A DNA stretch of 64,000 nt from Helicobacter sp. 11S02596-1 (GCF_002272825.1 NZ_MLAM01000002.1:1-64000); one strand, 5' to 3'; numbered from the stretch's first letter, positions 1 through 9,348 are shown. Numbers and translations: made by a program. Notes: a model not told the origin generated them from the letters alone.

Positions 1-123
1 CATTGGCACAAAATCCAAAAAAGAGGTAAAAGATATGGAATCACCAAAATACTGGAGAGTTTTTATGAGGCTCACCTGAATGGGAGTGAAATACTACAAA
101 CTTATAGCTTAAGGTTTGCTTAG
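1..123 (+). other. possible 3' end of an unidentified gene
   Basis: A frame open from the left edge runs 40 codons to a TAG at 121-123 and reads like an ordinary hydrophilic protein tail ending in YSLRFA. A second frame is also open to a TGA at about 76-78, so the true frame is uncertain. I do not recognise the protein. It converges on lpxL. Confidence 0.25.
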
Positions 124-139
124 GGGAGAGGGGTTGGAG

Positions 140-157
140 AAAAAAAAAGGGGGGGGG
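140..157. repeat. A9-G9 homopolymer tract
   Basis: Nine A are followed directly by nine G in the short space between the left-edge frame and the 3' end of lpxL. Tracts of this length are slippage-prone contingency loci in Helicobacter. No coding frame here obviously uses it, so it may be inert or may switch a frame lying mostly outside the window. Confidence 0.7.
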
Positions 158-275
158 ATCACGAATATCAAAATAGATAGCTCGATGGGGGTTTAGCGGG
201 GTAGAGGCGTTAAAAAAGGATTAGATTTTTGTTTGAAAAGTTTAACGCAAGAGATTTTCTGCAGTCTAATCTGGA

Positions 276-1196
276 TTAAGAAGAATGCTGGTAAATTTCG
301 GGGTAAGAGCTTTTCCACCGCTTGTGAAACCAAAACCAACTCGATGGATTTTCTCTAATCATTGCCTCTGTCAAATCGGCTTGTTTCTGTGTGGTCTCTT
401 GTATATCCATATCAGAATCTTTCGTGAAATCACTCCGTATTGGCGGATAAAGCTTGATTTGAAACTTCGAATAATCCTGGTTAAAATCTATCAAAACAGG
501 CACAATATCAATCTGAAATCTCCTAGAGAGGATAGAAGCAATCGTCGTATGCGAGGCCTTTTTGCCAAAAAATTCGACCCACACCCCCTCACCCGGAGAA
601 ATATTTTGATCCACCAGTATCCCTGCAAGGGCGTTTCCTTTGTTATACATTTTTAACAAATGCTTAAAAGCCCCTTTTTTATTGATGAGCTTCACCCCGC
701 AGGCTTCCCTACGACTAATAATCAAACGATTGATAGCCTCATAATCGGTCAATCTCCCCAAAGAAGCCAGATGATACCCCGCACATCGATCAGGCAAAAT
801 CGTTGCCATCGCTTCCCAATACCCAAAATGTATCCCCATCAACACAGCACTCCCATTGGCTTTGAGAGAATCTTGCAAATAATGCTCATCTACAATCTCA
901 AATTTCTTTTGATAGGTTTGCTTGGGGATATACACAACACGAATCCCCTCTAATAAAATAAAAGCAAAATTTCTATAACACCGCTTGATTATCTCTTTTT
1001 TTTCGCACTCACTAAGGCTTTCCCCATAAACAAAATTGAGATTTGCCAAGCCATCAAGAAAACGCCTCTTATCAAGCCAAGCCATCAGCAAAGCCAACCC
1101 ATCGACACATACCAAAAACGCCCGATGGGGGATCTTGGCTAACAAAAATCCAAAAGCATTCACGCCCCATTCAATGAGTTTGGCAACCAACTTCAC
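276..1196 (-). CDS. lpxL: lipid A biosynthesis acyltransferase (LpxL/HtrB family)
   Basis: Membrane-associated acyltransferase that adds a secondary acyl chain to Kdo-lipid A at the inner membrane. The 306-residue length fits the family. An N-terminal hydrophobic segment (about 10-40) precedes the catalytic HX4E motif (H123-FGYW-E128); DQN at 196-198 and a C-terminal WFHKRWK block (about 289-295) are also typical. Its ATG overlaps the waaC stop by 4 bp, so the two are probably co-translated. The H. pylori chromosome has the same pair. Which acyl chain it transfers cannot be read from the sequence. Confidence 0.9.
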   Translation of the reverse strand: MKLVAKLIEWGVNAFGFLLAKIPHRAFLVCVDGLALLMAWLDKRRFLDGLANLNFVYGESLSECEKKEIIKRCYRNFAFILLEGIRVVYIPKQTYQKKFEIVDEHYLQDSLKANGSAVLMGIHFGYWEAMATILPDRCAGYHLASLGRLTDYEAINRLIISRREACGVKLINKKGAFKHLLKMYNKGNALAGILVDQNISPGEGVWVEFFGKKASHTTIASILSRRFQIDIVPVLIDFNQDYSKFQIKLYPPIRSDFTKDSDMDIQETTQKQADLTEAMIRENPSSWFWFHKRWKSSYPEIYQHSS

Positions 1197-2203
1197 AAAA
1201 TCCTCCTCATTGCTTCGTTGATGTCTTCTGGAGGAATCGCACGAATTGAAAAGTCATTTTTGTCATAATTGGCTTTAAGATTCCCGCTTAATGATATGTT
1301 TTTTTCTCCACGAAGTTCAAATCGCTCCACCGGCGTGTTGCCATAAAGCGTAATAGAAGCCCGTTGCATTGCCCAAGATAAATGCGTAACACCCGTATCG
1401 CCACCGACTACCAAATCAACCCGAGCTATCAAGGCTTTGATCGTATCAAGATCAAGCTTAGGTAGCACAAGCACATCGACAAAATGACAGATCTGGTCTC
1501 TAAGTTTTTGCGCCCTATCGAAATACCCATACCACAGCAAAACAATCTTGAGATTCAAATCCTTGATAAGACCCGCAAGCTTGGCGTATTGCTCGATGGG
1601 ATAGGATTTATTGTCATTGGAAGCTTCCAAAACAAACAAAACAATTTTTCGTTTTTCGCCCAAAAATAAATCATTGATTTTAGCGCCTGCACTTGATGAA
1701 TACCCAAAGGCATTCTTTCTGTTCTCTAGGCAATTTTCAAGCCCCATCTTTGCGCCAATTACGCCTTCAAACAGCGCCATATTGCGTTCTAAAATATTAT
1801 TTTCATAAGGAATGCTAACCTTTTGATTATAAAACACCGAAGCGATTTTTTCACGGATAGAATGTTTATCAAACCCGATAAATCGGTCCTTTTTGAGCAT
1901 ACTCCCTATCACGCTAGATTTGATAAGCCCTTGTAAATCGATCACAACATCGTATTTTTCAAGCATTCGTAAATTTTTTGCCATCCTAAAAGCTTCAAAA
2001 ATATTCTTGGATTTGGATATTTTTTTGAGTGGCAATTGCCATAGCTTGGCAATGCAGGGCGAATCCTCTAAAATACCTCCAAACACCTCATCAACAAACC
2101 AATGAATCTCCATATCTGGGCGTATGGCTTTGAGATAGGGCAAAAAAACCGCACTCACGATAATATCCCCCAAAGCCGAAAGGCGGACAATCGCTACTTT
2201 CAA
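1193..2203 (-). CDS. waaC: lipopolysaccharide heptosyltransferase I
   Basis: GT-B glycosyltransferase of family 9 that adds the first heptose to Kdo in the LPS inner core, on the cytoplasmic face. Visible signatures are the N-terminal AIVRLSALGD block, VVIDLQGLIKSS (about 91-102) and the nucleotide-sugar motif GGDTGVTHLSWA near the C terminus. No ATG is available: a TTG at 2203 forms a 4-bp overlap (TTGA) with the ppx stop and has a GGGAGA ribosome site upstream. A TTG at 2218 is the longer alternative. It sits between ppx and lpxL in one operon. Confidence 0.9.
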   Translation of the reverse strand: MKVAIVRLSALGDIIVSAVFLPYLKAIRPDMEIHWFVDEVFGGILEDSPCIAKLWQLPLKKISKSKNIFEAFRMAKNLRMLEKYDVVIDLQGLIKSSVIGSMLKKDRFIGFDKHSIREKIASVFYNQKVSIPYENNILERNMALFEGVIGAKMGLENCLENRKNAFGYSSSAGAKINDLFLGEKRKIVLFVLEASNDNKSYPIEQYAKLAGLIKDLNLKIVLLWYGYFDRAQKLRDQICHFVDVLVLPKLDLDTIKALIARVDLVVGGDTGVTHLSWAMQRASITLYGNTPVERFELRGEKNISLSGNLKANYDKNDFSIRAIPPEDINEAMRRIL

Positions 2204-3678
2204 GAAGCTTTCTCCCAAAAAAACTTTATTTCAAAATCCAGAGGTTTTACCAAACGCATTACGGCTTCTTTGGACAAATAAAGCTCGCTTGTGCTTTTGA
2301 TTTTAAGCACGCCTGCTTCATAAGCATAGCACAAACCTTTTGGCACATCCACCACACACATCGCCTCTGCCATACCCAAAATAAAGCTTAGCCACTGCAA
2401 TGTCAAAATCGGTGGCATAATATCGCTGATATGGGCGATCGAATTGTCTTTGGGGATTTTTTTGTTGCTAAATTGTGCGAGCAGGCAAATGATCGCCTTG
2501 TCTTGATGGGAAAATCCATAATCTAAAGAATGCAATAAAAAATAAGCGCTATGCTCGTGGGAATCATAAAAACTCAAACGCCTCCCCACACTTGAAAGCT
2601 CCCCTGCAATGCCTAAGTGCCACGTGTATTTTTCATCGATTTGATGGCATTGTTTTAGGGCGTCAAAAATCTTGAGGCATTCTCTTTTGACATTTTGAGC
2701 GTGTTTTTTGTGAGTCAAAAATCGATCGTTTAGCGAACACAATGAGGGATTAAGCCCTTTGGGAAAAGCATATTTTTGATTGCGAAGCAAATCGCTCAAA
2801 AACACCCCTTCACGCACCCCCACGCCACTTGTGGTGATGGTTTGTGTGCCAAAAATTTCGAGCAAAACAGACAATATCAACGCCCCACTACGGATATTGT
2901 CCTTTCTATCTTCAGTTACGCCAAGACTAGCAAGCTTGTCTTCTTTTGTCATATAAATTTTCTCAATGAAGCCCTGATGATTTTTCACATCCACCTCATA
3001 GCCGTGCAAGACATCAATAGGGTATCGGCTATTACGCATAATCATTTTTGAAATCGCCCGAATTGTCCCGCCAATGCCAAAAACATTGCTATGGCGATAG
3101 GTTTGGGGGATTTTTTCGATTTCTTTTTTGATAAATTCTTTTGCTGCCCTCAAGTCTTCTTTTTTATCAAAAAAAAGCTCTTTTAGGCGGATAGTGCCGA
3201 TATTTAAAGAAACTAAATCCACAATCTTGCCATCTTTGATAAAAGCACATTCGGTGCTTCCCCCGCCAATATCAATAGTGATCCCATCTTTTTTATGCGA
3301 GAGATTCGCACAGGCGATACCCCCATAAAAGGCTTCTTTTTGCCCATCAATGACTTTTATCTGTATCCCGCAATTTCGCTTCACTAAAGCAATAAAATCT
3401 TTGGCATTTGGCGCATCTCTAATAGCACTCGTCGCCACACACAAAAGCTTTTTGCTACCATATTTTTGTGAGATTTGTTTAAAATCATTCAATGCCTTGA
3501 GCGCGCGAGACATCGCAACATCTTGGAGAACACCGCCAAATTGATAACTACCTTCTGAAATCCTGACTTTGGATTTCATCTCACACAAAAGATAAAATCC
3601 AAATCGGCTCGTCTTCTGAAATATCGCCATCCGTGCAGAATTTGAACCGATGTCAATCACGGTAGTTATTTTTGCCAT
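2200..3678 (-). CDS. ppx: exopolyphosphatase / guanosine pentaphosphate phosphohydrolase family
   Basis: Ppx/GppA-family ASKHA phosphatase hydrolysing polyphosphate and/or pppGpp. At 492 residues it has both expected halves. The N-terminal actin-like fold carries the phosphate-1 loop DIGSNSARMAIF (9-20) and the second loop DIGGGSTE (136-143). The C-terminal half is alpha-helical and HD-like, with a HEHSAYFLLHSLDYG stretch. The ATG overlaps the ferredoxin stop by one base (TAATG). The sequence does not distinguish polyphosphatase from pppGpp activity. Confidence 0.88.
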   Translation of the reverse strand: MAKITTVIDIGSNSARMAIFQKTSRFGFYLLCEMKSKVRISEGSYQFGGVLQDVAMSRALKALNDFKQISQKYGSKKLLCVATSAIRDAPNAKDFIALVKRNCGIQIKVIDGQKEAFYGGIACANLSHKKDGITIDIGGGSTECAFIKDGKIVDLVSLNIGTIRLKELFFDKKEDLRAAKEFIKKEIEKIPQTYRHSNVFGIGGTIRAISKMIMRNSRYPIDVLHGYEVDVKNHQGFIEKIYMTKEDKLASLGVTEDRKDNIRSGALILSVLLEIFGTQTITTSGVGVREGVFLSDLLRNQKYAFPKGLNPSLCSLNDRFLTHKKHAQNVKRECLKIFDALKQCHQIDEKYTWHLGIAGELSSVGRRLSFYDSHEHSAYFLLHSLDYGFSHQDKAIICLLAQFSNKKIPKDNSIAHISDIMPPILTLQWLSFILGMAEAMCVVDVPKGLCYAYEAGVLKIKSTSELYLSKEAVMRLVKPLDFEIKFFWEKAS

Positions 3679-3929
3679 TATTCTCCCTCTTGAAGCTGCT
3701 CGTATTTATACTTGAGTTCTTCCACACTTTCGACATTGTCTGGATCAGGAATAATAGCATCCACAGGACAAACGGCAACGCAACTGGGTTCATCATCGTA
3801 TCCCACGCATTCTGTGCATCTATCAGGGTCGATGACATAAAAGGGATCTCCCTCCTCAATAGCCTCATTAGGACAATCTTCCCTGCAAGCATCACAGGCA
3901 ATGCATTCATCATTGATTAATAAAGACAT
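3678..3929 (-). CDS. fdxA: 2[4Fe-4S] ferredoxin
   Basis: Small acidic electron carrier, 83 residues from the chosen start. The first cluster motif is CIACDACREDCP. The second is CTECVGYDDEPSCVAVCP, with the widened spacing typical of the Allochromatium-type ferredoxins that serve pyruvate and 2-oxoglutarate oxidoreductases in Campylobacterota. The start at 3929 is preferred over an in-frame codon at 3959 because GGAGTGAAG lies just before it and the cluster begins at residue 9. It is tightly linked to ppx downstream. Confidence 0.92.
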   Translation of the reverse strand: MSLLINDECIACDACREDCPNEAIEEGDPFYVIDPDRCTECVGYDDEPSCVAVCPVDAIIPDPDNVESVEELKYKYEQLQEGE

Positions 3930-3991
3930 CTTCACTCCATCATATTTTAAGGATTTCAAAAGACATCTTTTAACTAAAATATTCTTAACAT

Positions 3992-4684
3992 TTATTTAAT
4001 CACATCACGAACCAAAAACATATCCACGCCATAGGAATTTTTTTGCTTCAAATCAACGCTGTCATCACCTACATTTCCATCAGAAAAAATAATCTTAGAA
4101 TTGGGAATCAGTCCGAGCAGGCTTGAGAAATCTTTGGCGATATAGAGGATCTGGGCTTTGGCAAAAATCGCAGCTTTGAGCTCTTCTGGCGATGTGATTT
4201 TCACGATCACGACAAGCCCGAGCCGAGAGGCAAAATCACACATAGAAGCCAAATCCTTGCCCAAAAGCCCCGCTTCTAAAATCACCCCATCACTCCCATA
4301 AACCACCGATTCAAGCAACTGATACGGGTCTATAAACATATCATTATGGATAATATATTTATCACTATAGCGCCGTAATGCACTCAAACAATCCAAAGCC
4401 TCTGCTGTGGGGACACCACTAACATACATCGGGGTAAAATCAATCGCAATAGCCTTGATATTATCAGGCAAAAAAGAAAGTTTTTCATAAGAAAAAGGCG
4501 GGCAAAACAAGATATTCCCTGCGATATTTTGCTTGGCTTCCCGTTTAAAATCCAAAGCCTCTGCTCTTGGCATATAGGGATTATAAGCCAAACTCCTACC
4601 CAAAAAATCAAAAGCTAAACGTTCTTGTTTATTTTTGAGGCTTTGCTTGAGATTTTCAAGACTTTTATGAGAATACGGCTTCAT
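3992..4684 (-). CDS. TrpC-like (beta/alpha)8 protein lacking catalytic residues
   Basis: About 230 residues resembling indole-3-glycerol-phosphate synthase. The clearest match is the central block HNDMFIDPYQLLESVVYGSD, which aligns with the LRKDFIIDPYQ...GAD region of TrpC. The catalytic lysine of that motif is asparagine here, the glutamate of the GLEVLVEVH strand is lysine (GLVVIVKIT), and the NNRDL motif is replaced by IAKDF. The fold is therefore probably kept without IGPS chemistry. The ATG at 4684 makes a 4-bp ATGA overlap with the upstream TPR gene; a GTG at 4693 is the alternative. No other trp gene is nearby. Real function unknown. Confidence 0.6.
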   Translation of the reverse strand: MKPYSHKSLENLKQSLKNKQERLAFDFLGRSLAYNPYMPRAEALDFKREAKQNIAGNILFCPPFSYEKLSFLPDNIKAIAIDFTPMYVSGVPTAEALDCLSALRRYSDKYIIHNDMFIDPYQLLESVVYGSDGVILEAGLLGKDLASMCDFASRLGLVVIVKITSPEELKAAIFAKAQILYIAKDFSSLLGLIPNSKIIFSDGNVGDDSVDLKQKNSYGVDMFLVRDVIK

Positions 4685-5967
4685 TGCGCGCACGTATTGA
4701 TGGCTTCAAAATGGGCTTTAAGCTCAGGTTCGATTTCTATCTGGTCTTTAGGAATGGTTGAAAAAATTTTTTGCGCTTCCTTGCATTTGCCAAGCTTGTA
4801 ATACCCCCAAGCCAGCGAATCAACATAAGAAATCGAACTAGGGTCAATCCCTAAAGCCACCTTGACATAATCGATCCCTTTTTTGATATTCATATCATAA
4901 TCAATCAGCATATACCCCAAAAAATTATAAAAAAATGCGTCTTGGTGATTGAGATTTTCTTTGATACTAGAAATCTCTTTTTTGCGTTGATTGAGTGCAT
5001 TTTCAAGCTTTTGGACAACTTTTTTGATCGTGTCTTTTTGGGGTGTTTGCATCGCCTCATACAAATAAACAGCCTCCAAAGCCAAATATTTTGGGTCTTT
5101 TTGTTCTTGATATATCAAACTCGCCTGCTTGGAAGCACCAGCAAAATCTTTTTGCACCACATACAAATCAAGCAAAAGATGTCTATCTAATGGAAAGGTT
5201 TGGGCGATCTCTTGGGCTTGTTTGTATTTTTTCTGTGATGCCAAAATCCAAATATAATACCTCGCATTTTCGATGGTTGGGGATTTTTCATAGATTTCTT
5301 TAAAAACCTCTTGGGCGTCTGTGAGGTCATTAAATTGCGCAAATGTATTGAAACTTTTTTCGCACAGCTGGGATGAGCAGCCATATTTTCTCAGATGGGA
5401 TTTCAGAAGATTGAGTGCGGCTGTTTTGTTGTTTTTGGCAAGATAAATCGTGATGATTTTTTCAAGCGCCTCTTCATCGTGGGTTTCATTATAAAATCTA
5501 TCGAGCAAAAGAAATGCCTTGCCAAACTCCTTTTGACTCAAATAGAGCGTCCCAAGCACATTATCCACACTCAAAGAATCTTCTTTTTTCTTGATGGTTT
5601 CCAAAAGAGAAATCGCTTTTTTGATATCCCCCATCCGAATATAACCATCAGCAATAATCTTGTTTGTAGGCAAGTCATTGGTATCTTTGGTGGTTTCTTG
5701 ATAGAGAATAGCGAGTTTCAAAGCGGTTTCAAAATCCCCCATACTCGCTGCACAAACGGCTGCTTGCCTAGCATAGGCAATCTGATTGGTCTCTTCATAT
5801 AGCACCAAATAATCATCTTTAGCCGTCTCAAAATCCCCCCGATTGAAAGCATCTGAAGCGATCATTAAATAATAATCTTCAGGGAAAGTCTCTGCTTGGA
5901 GAAAAACAGACATTGCCGGCATACATATCATCACACTCAAGGCTACTTTTAGGATATTTTTGTGCAT
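4681..5967 (-). CDS. exported tetratricopeptide-repeat protein
   Basis: About 428 residues beginning with a clear signal peptide (MHKNILKVALSVMICMPAMS, hydrophobic core then QAE), followed by repeated 34-residue helical hairpins such as AFNRGDFETAKDDYLVLYEE and LGTLYLSQKEFGKAFLLLDR. It is probably a periplasmic or outer-membrane-associated scaffold. The start at 5967 is chosen over 5991 because it has AAGGGGGT upstream and opens directly into the signal peptide; it overlaps the preceding gene by 19 bp. Binding partners cannot be deduced. Confidence 0.75.
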   Translation of the reverse strand: MHKNILKVALSVMICMPAMSVFLQAETFPEDYYLMIASDAFNRGDFETAKDDYLVLYEETNQIAYARQAAVCAASMGDFETALKLAILYQETTKDTNDLPTNKIIADGYIRMGDIKKAISLLETIKKKEDSLSVDNVLGTLYLSQKEFGKAFLLLDRFYNETHDEEALEKIITIYLAKNNKTAALNLLKSHLRKYGCSSQLCEKSFNTFAQFNDLTDAQEVFKEIYEKSPTIENARYYIWILASQKKYKQAQEIAQTFPLDRHLLLDLYVVQKDFAGASKQASLIYQEQKDPKYLALEAVYLYEAMQTPQKDTIKKVVQKLENALNQRKKEISSIKENLNHQDAFFYNFLGYMLIDYDMNIKKGIDYVKVALGIDPSSISYVDSLAWGYYKLGKCKEAQKIFSTIPKDQIEIEPELKAHFEAINTCAQ

Positions 5968-6344
5968 TTGACCCCCTTGCATAATTGGCATAAGCTTTGC
6001 AATTCCCCATCGGCAATTTTATTTTTCTTATGCCCTTCCCAAAATGGAAAATCCCGACACTGCTTGGGTCTGACATCATAGATGCGGCATTTTTTTATCC
6101 CATCATCAAAAAACACACACGCCCATCCATCGATACTTTTTTTCTCCAAAAATGAAAATTTATATCCCACCTTTCTAACATATTTTTGTGTCAATTCATC
6201 AAACGGGGTCCCCAAAAATTCGCTCACACCAATCAATTCATCAATCGTAGCAAAAATATACCCACTTTCACCCGTGCAACATTTTCCCCCACAATCTTGG
6301 CATTCTTTCCCATCAAATTCAAATTCAAAATCGCTAGCAACCAT
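5949..6344 (-). CDS. YkgJ-family cysteine-cluster protein
   Basis: A 131-residue cytosolic protein of the Fe/Zn-chelating cysteine-cluster family (UPF0153/YkgJ). The signature is CQDCGGKCCTG near the N terminus, later CRIYDVRPKQCRDFPFWE, and a final CQLCKGVKC. These cysteines are the expected metal ligands. The biochemical role of the family is not settled. It is translationally coupled to the TPR gene and is the first gene of this block after the Hof porins. Confidence 0.75.
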   Translation of the reverse strand: MVASDFEFEFDGKECQDCGGKCCTGESGYIFATIDELIGVSEFLGTPFDELTQKYVRKVGYKFSFLEKKSIDGWACVFFDDGIKKCRIYDVRPKQCRDFPFWEGHKKNKIADGELQSLCQLCKGVKCTKIS

Positions 6345-6385
6345 CTAAAATACGCCCTTTCTTGATGGGCACTTTCATAGGTGGA

Positions 6386-7837
6386 TTAAAAATTATATTT
6401 GAGTGTTACCACGGTTCTGCCCATCTGCATATCACCGAGCATTTGTGAATAAACCACCGAGCCAGTGAAATCTTTTGTAAAAGCATAGCTAATTTGTGGG
6501 GAGATTTCAACCAGTTCAGAATCTGCGGTTAAGTTACCTTTGCCATTTTCATATTTACCATCTGTCCCCCCTGCTCTAGCTGGGATCACAGGACCACGAT
6601 TGTGTCCCTTAGCAAGTCTTTCAGAGCCTTTTTTCATATAGGGGTATCGGTTATTCCCACCTATCCAGACAATATCAAGCCCAAAGCCAATCTTATTGAG
6701 CCAAGAATCACTCAAGCTACTTAGAGCGCTGAGCTTATACCGATGGGTGAAATAAACAGCTTTTAGACTGGTGTTTTTCACCGCCCCCGCACCTGTCCAG
6801 CCAAATCCCATTATCCCCCCAGCAATGATACCATTCCAGAGCTGGCCACCGACATCAAATGCCCCCTTGCTATCAAGCATCGTGCCATAGCCTTGCCCAA
6901 AGCTCCCGATATAACCAAGCTTACTAGAATACCCTCCGGCTTTGAGATTGATTTGGAGATTATAGATCCCACGGGTTTTTGCCATACCGCCATAATCCAA
7001 AGTAGGATCATTGATCAAGCTAAAATATTGAGCGAGATTTGTTTTGCCTTTGGTATGAAATCTCGCATTATCATTCATCAATGTGCCCGCTACCTGTGCT
7101 AATGCCCCAAGCGTTACGCCATTGTCAAATTTGTATTGATAATGCACATCGCCAAACATCATCAGATTATAGAGTTGTTGCGCCCAGCTATAATAGAGCT
7201 TGAACCCAAGCCCCTTGATACCAAAATCCTTGTTGCTCTCCACACCCATAATCACAAGATTATTGCCGATACCATAGGTGAGTGCTTGATTGAATGCCAA
7301 CATAATATTATCAGTCATCCAGCTATCATAAGCAGAAAAATACAGGCGGATACCCTGAATATCTTCATTGCTAATCATCGCCCCTAGCCCCCTATCGCCA
7401 TAGGAAGTCCCGGCATTAAGGGCAGATACGATATTCATCTGCCCGAGCCTCACGGTGGTTTTAGAGCCATTGCCCTCAAAATTTTTGTTGATATAAAGAT
7501 TGCTGATATTAAATACATCCGGTGCGGAGCTGCCATCAATCCTTGGTGCACGAGACCCGCCGATAGAGTTATCTGAAGTTACATTATCAGGGACTCCCGG
7601 ACCATAGGCGGCAAACACGCCAGCAGATAAGCTATAGCCATTGATTTCACCCGAGTGGAGTGTGGGTAAGAAAAACATCTGATAGCCCTGACCCGAGCCA
7701 TCTCTGCCATCGCTATAAAAATACTTGCCACGCACCCAGCCATCCAAGCTGGCATTTTCAATCATACTTTTTAATGAAGAAGCCCCTAAAATCCCTGTAG
7801 ATATACCTATCAAAGCAACAAGTTTTAAAAACCTCAT
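6386..7837 (-). CDS. Hof/OprD-like outer membrane porin (copy 1)
   Basis: A 483-residue outer-membrane beta-barrel with an N-terminal signal peptide (MRFLKLVALIGISTGILG, cut before ASSLKSM) and a terminal aromatic strand VTLKYNF. Shared blocks with the next gene are SLK..IENASL.G, SGEINGYSLSAGVF, the VRLGQMNIV strand and AYDSWMTDNIM, so the two are tandem paralogues of the Campylobacterota Hof/OprD-type porin family. The gene has its own probable promoter (minus-strand TATAAT at 7882-7877) and follows a terminator. Substrate unknown. Confidence 0.82.
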   Translation of the reverse strand: MRFLKLVALIGISTGILGASSLKSMIENASLDGWVRGKYFYSDGRDGSGQGYQMFFLPTLHSGEINGYSLSAGVFAAYGPGVPDNVTSDNSIGGSRAPRIDGSSAPDVFNISNLYINKNFEGNGSKTTVRLGQMNIVSALNAGTSYGDRGLGAMISNEDIQGIRLYFSAYDSWMTDNIMLAFNQALTYGIGNNLVIMGVESNKDFGIKGLGFKLYYSWAQQLYNLMMFGDVHYQYKFDNGVTLGALAQVAGTLMNDNARFHTKGKTNLAQYFSLINDPTLDYGGMAKTRGIYNLQINLKAGGYSSKLGYIGSFGQGYGTMLDSKGAFDVGGQLWNGIIAGGIMGFGWTGAGAVKNTSLKAVYFTHRYKLSALSSLSDSWLNKIGFGLDIVWIGGNNRYPYMKKGSERLAKGHNRGPVIPARAGGTDGKYENGKGNLTADSELVEISPQISYAFTKDFTGSVVYSQMLGDMQMGRTVVTLKYNF

Positions 7838-7876
7838 AGCCTTTCTCCTAAGTGTTAATTTTTTGAAGCATTTTTT

Positions 7877-7882
7877 ATTATA
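7877..7882 (-). promoter_or_regulatory. -10 box for Hof porin copy 1
   Basis: A perfect TATAAT on the minus strand lies about 40 bases before the porin ATG. The leader then carries an AGGAGAAAGG ribosome site. Confidence 0.55.
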
Positions 7883-7906
7883 ACTCCAAAAGCTTAAAAA
7901 ATTAAC

Positions 7907-7937
7907 AAAATCTTCTTGATTTATTCAAGAAGATTTC
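7907..7937 (-). terminator. intrinsic terminator after Hof porin copy 2
   Basis: Read on the minus strand, AATCTTCTTGA and TCAAGAAGATT form an 11-bp stem with a short loop, followed by T-rich sequence (TTGTTAATTTTTT). The stem begins at the stop codon of the upstream porin. Confidence 0.7.
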
Positions 7938-9348
7938 AGAAATTATATGTAAGTTGCACCCGTGTGCGGTTCAAAGATATGTCCCCAAATATCGTGGCAT
8001 AATAGATTTGTGCAGTAAATTTTTTCCCTATTTTATAAGCAATGCTTGGGGTGATTTCAAAAAAGGATGCATCGATTGTCTTTTTTTGACCAGGATAGCC
8101 CGGGCTATAACCCCGATAGTCATAACCGGGGTGATTTGACCCTGCTGCTAAAAGCGGGTAATTATTCTTCCCACTCACCCAAGCAGAATCCAAGCTAAAG
8201 ATAAACGCATCCCATTTGTAGTCCATCTGGAGATAAAGGGCGTTGATATTGGTGTTTTTGGTAGCTCCCCCACCCAAAAATCCAAATCCATCGGCGCCGT
8301 GTCCTTGCGAACCATTCCAAAGTTTCCCAGCGGTATTAAATCCCCCAACATTATCAAGCAACGCCGCATAGCCCTCCCCAAAACTCCCGGCAAATCCAAA
8401 TTCCGCATAAAAACGATGCACTTCGATACTCGCTTGGATATTATAAAGCCCTCTTGTTGTTGCAAGCTCTTGTCTAGGACCATTTGGGAGAGATTCTTGG
8501 GTAACTTTATCGGTAAAATATTTATTCAAAAAAACACTTCTGCTTTGAAAGCCTGCGACATTATTCACGCCTGTAGCGGCAACTTGCCCGAGTAGCTTGA
8601 CAAATGTATGCTCACCTAGCCCATATTGATAGGACATCTCACCAAAAAGCATATAATCAATCAAATGATGCGCCCACAAATCATAGAGTTTGAAATCAAG
8701 CTTATGCAAGGCATTATCATCTAATGTATATTTTCCTGAAATCCCAGCAATAACGAGATTGTTCCCGATACCCGCACCGACTTTTTTACTATCGCCTGCA
8801 AGTTTGCTCGCTTGTGCGGCAACATACATATCATCAGTCATCCAGCTATCATAAGCAGCAAGAAAGAGTTTCAATCCCGAAATATCGGCGTTCTCAATCG
8901 CCCCACCAATCCCGCGATCGACACTTTTGTCGGTAAATGGCGTAACGATGTTCATTTGACCGACCCTAAGGCTTGTCTTTGTGCCTGAAAAATTTTTGTT
9001 GATAAATAGATTGTTGATATTAAAAACATCCGACCCGCTCATATCGGTGCGAAATCCCCGACTTCCCCCGATATCATTGTCGGTATTATTGCCTTTATCG
9101 GGCGTGCCGGAACCTTGTGAGAAAAATATCCCCCCAGTCAATGAATAGCCATTGATTTCTCCTGAAGTAACATCGGCTTTGATACGAAACTGGAATCGAC
9201 TCCCCGCCCCATCTTTGCCACCATTCGTCGTAAAACGCCCAAAAGTAAATCCGCTCAACGAGCTATTTTCAAGCGCTTCTTTCAAAGAACTTGCCTCTGC
9301 GCTCCCTAATGCAAAAACCAAAAACACTCCTAAGAATTTGTATCTCAT
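7936..9348 (-). CDS. Hof/OprD-like outer membrane porin (copy 2)
   Basis: A 470-residue paralogue of the downstream porin, with signal peptide MRYKFLGVFLVFALGSAEA and terminal strand VQLTYNF. Conserved barrel blocks (SGEINGYSLTGGIF, SLRVGQMNIV, AAYDSWMTDDMY, GIGNNLVI) align throughout, while the loop regions differ, as expected when surface loops diversify after tandem duplication. The start at 9348 has AAGGATGGGAA upstream; an in-frame codon at 9420 would add 24 unrelated residues before the signal peptide and is rejected. Substrate unknown. Confidence 0.82.
   Translation of the reverse strand: MRYKFLGVFLVFALGSAEASSLKEALENSSLSGFTFGRFTTNGGKDGAGSRFQFRIKADVTSGEINGYSLTGGIFFSQGSGTPDKGNNTDNDIGGSRGFRTDMSGSDVFNINNLFINKNFSGTKTSLRVGQMNIVTPFTDKSVDRGIGGAIENADISGLKLFLAAYDSWMTDDMYVAAQASKLAGDSKKVGAGIGNNLVIAGISGKYTLDDNALHKLDFKLYDLWAHHLIDYMLFGEMSYQYGLGEHTFVKLLGQVAATGVNNVAGFQSRSVFLNKYFTDKVTQESLPNGPRQELATTRGLYNIQASIEVHRFYAEFGFAGSFGEGYAALLDNVGGFNTAGKLWNGSQGHGADGFGFLGGGATKNTNINALYLQMDYKWDAFIFSLDSAWVSGKNNYPLLAAGSNHPGYDYRGYSPGYPGQKKTIDASFFEITPSIAYKIGKKFTAQIYYATIFGDISLNRTRVQLTYNF

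Noticed and set aside
285-953. Two plus-strand open frames of 97-123 codons opposite lpxL
   Set aside because: Both are antisense to the HX4E-containing lpxL frame and show no domain.
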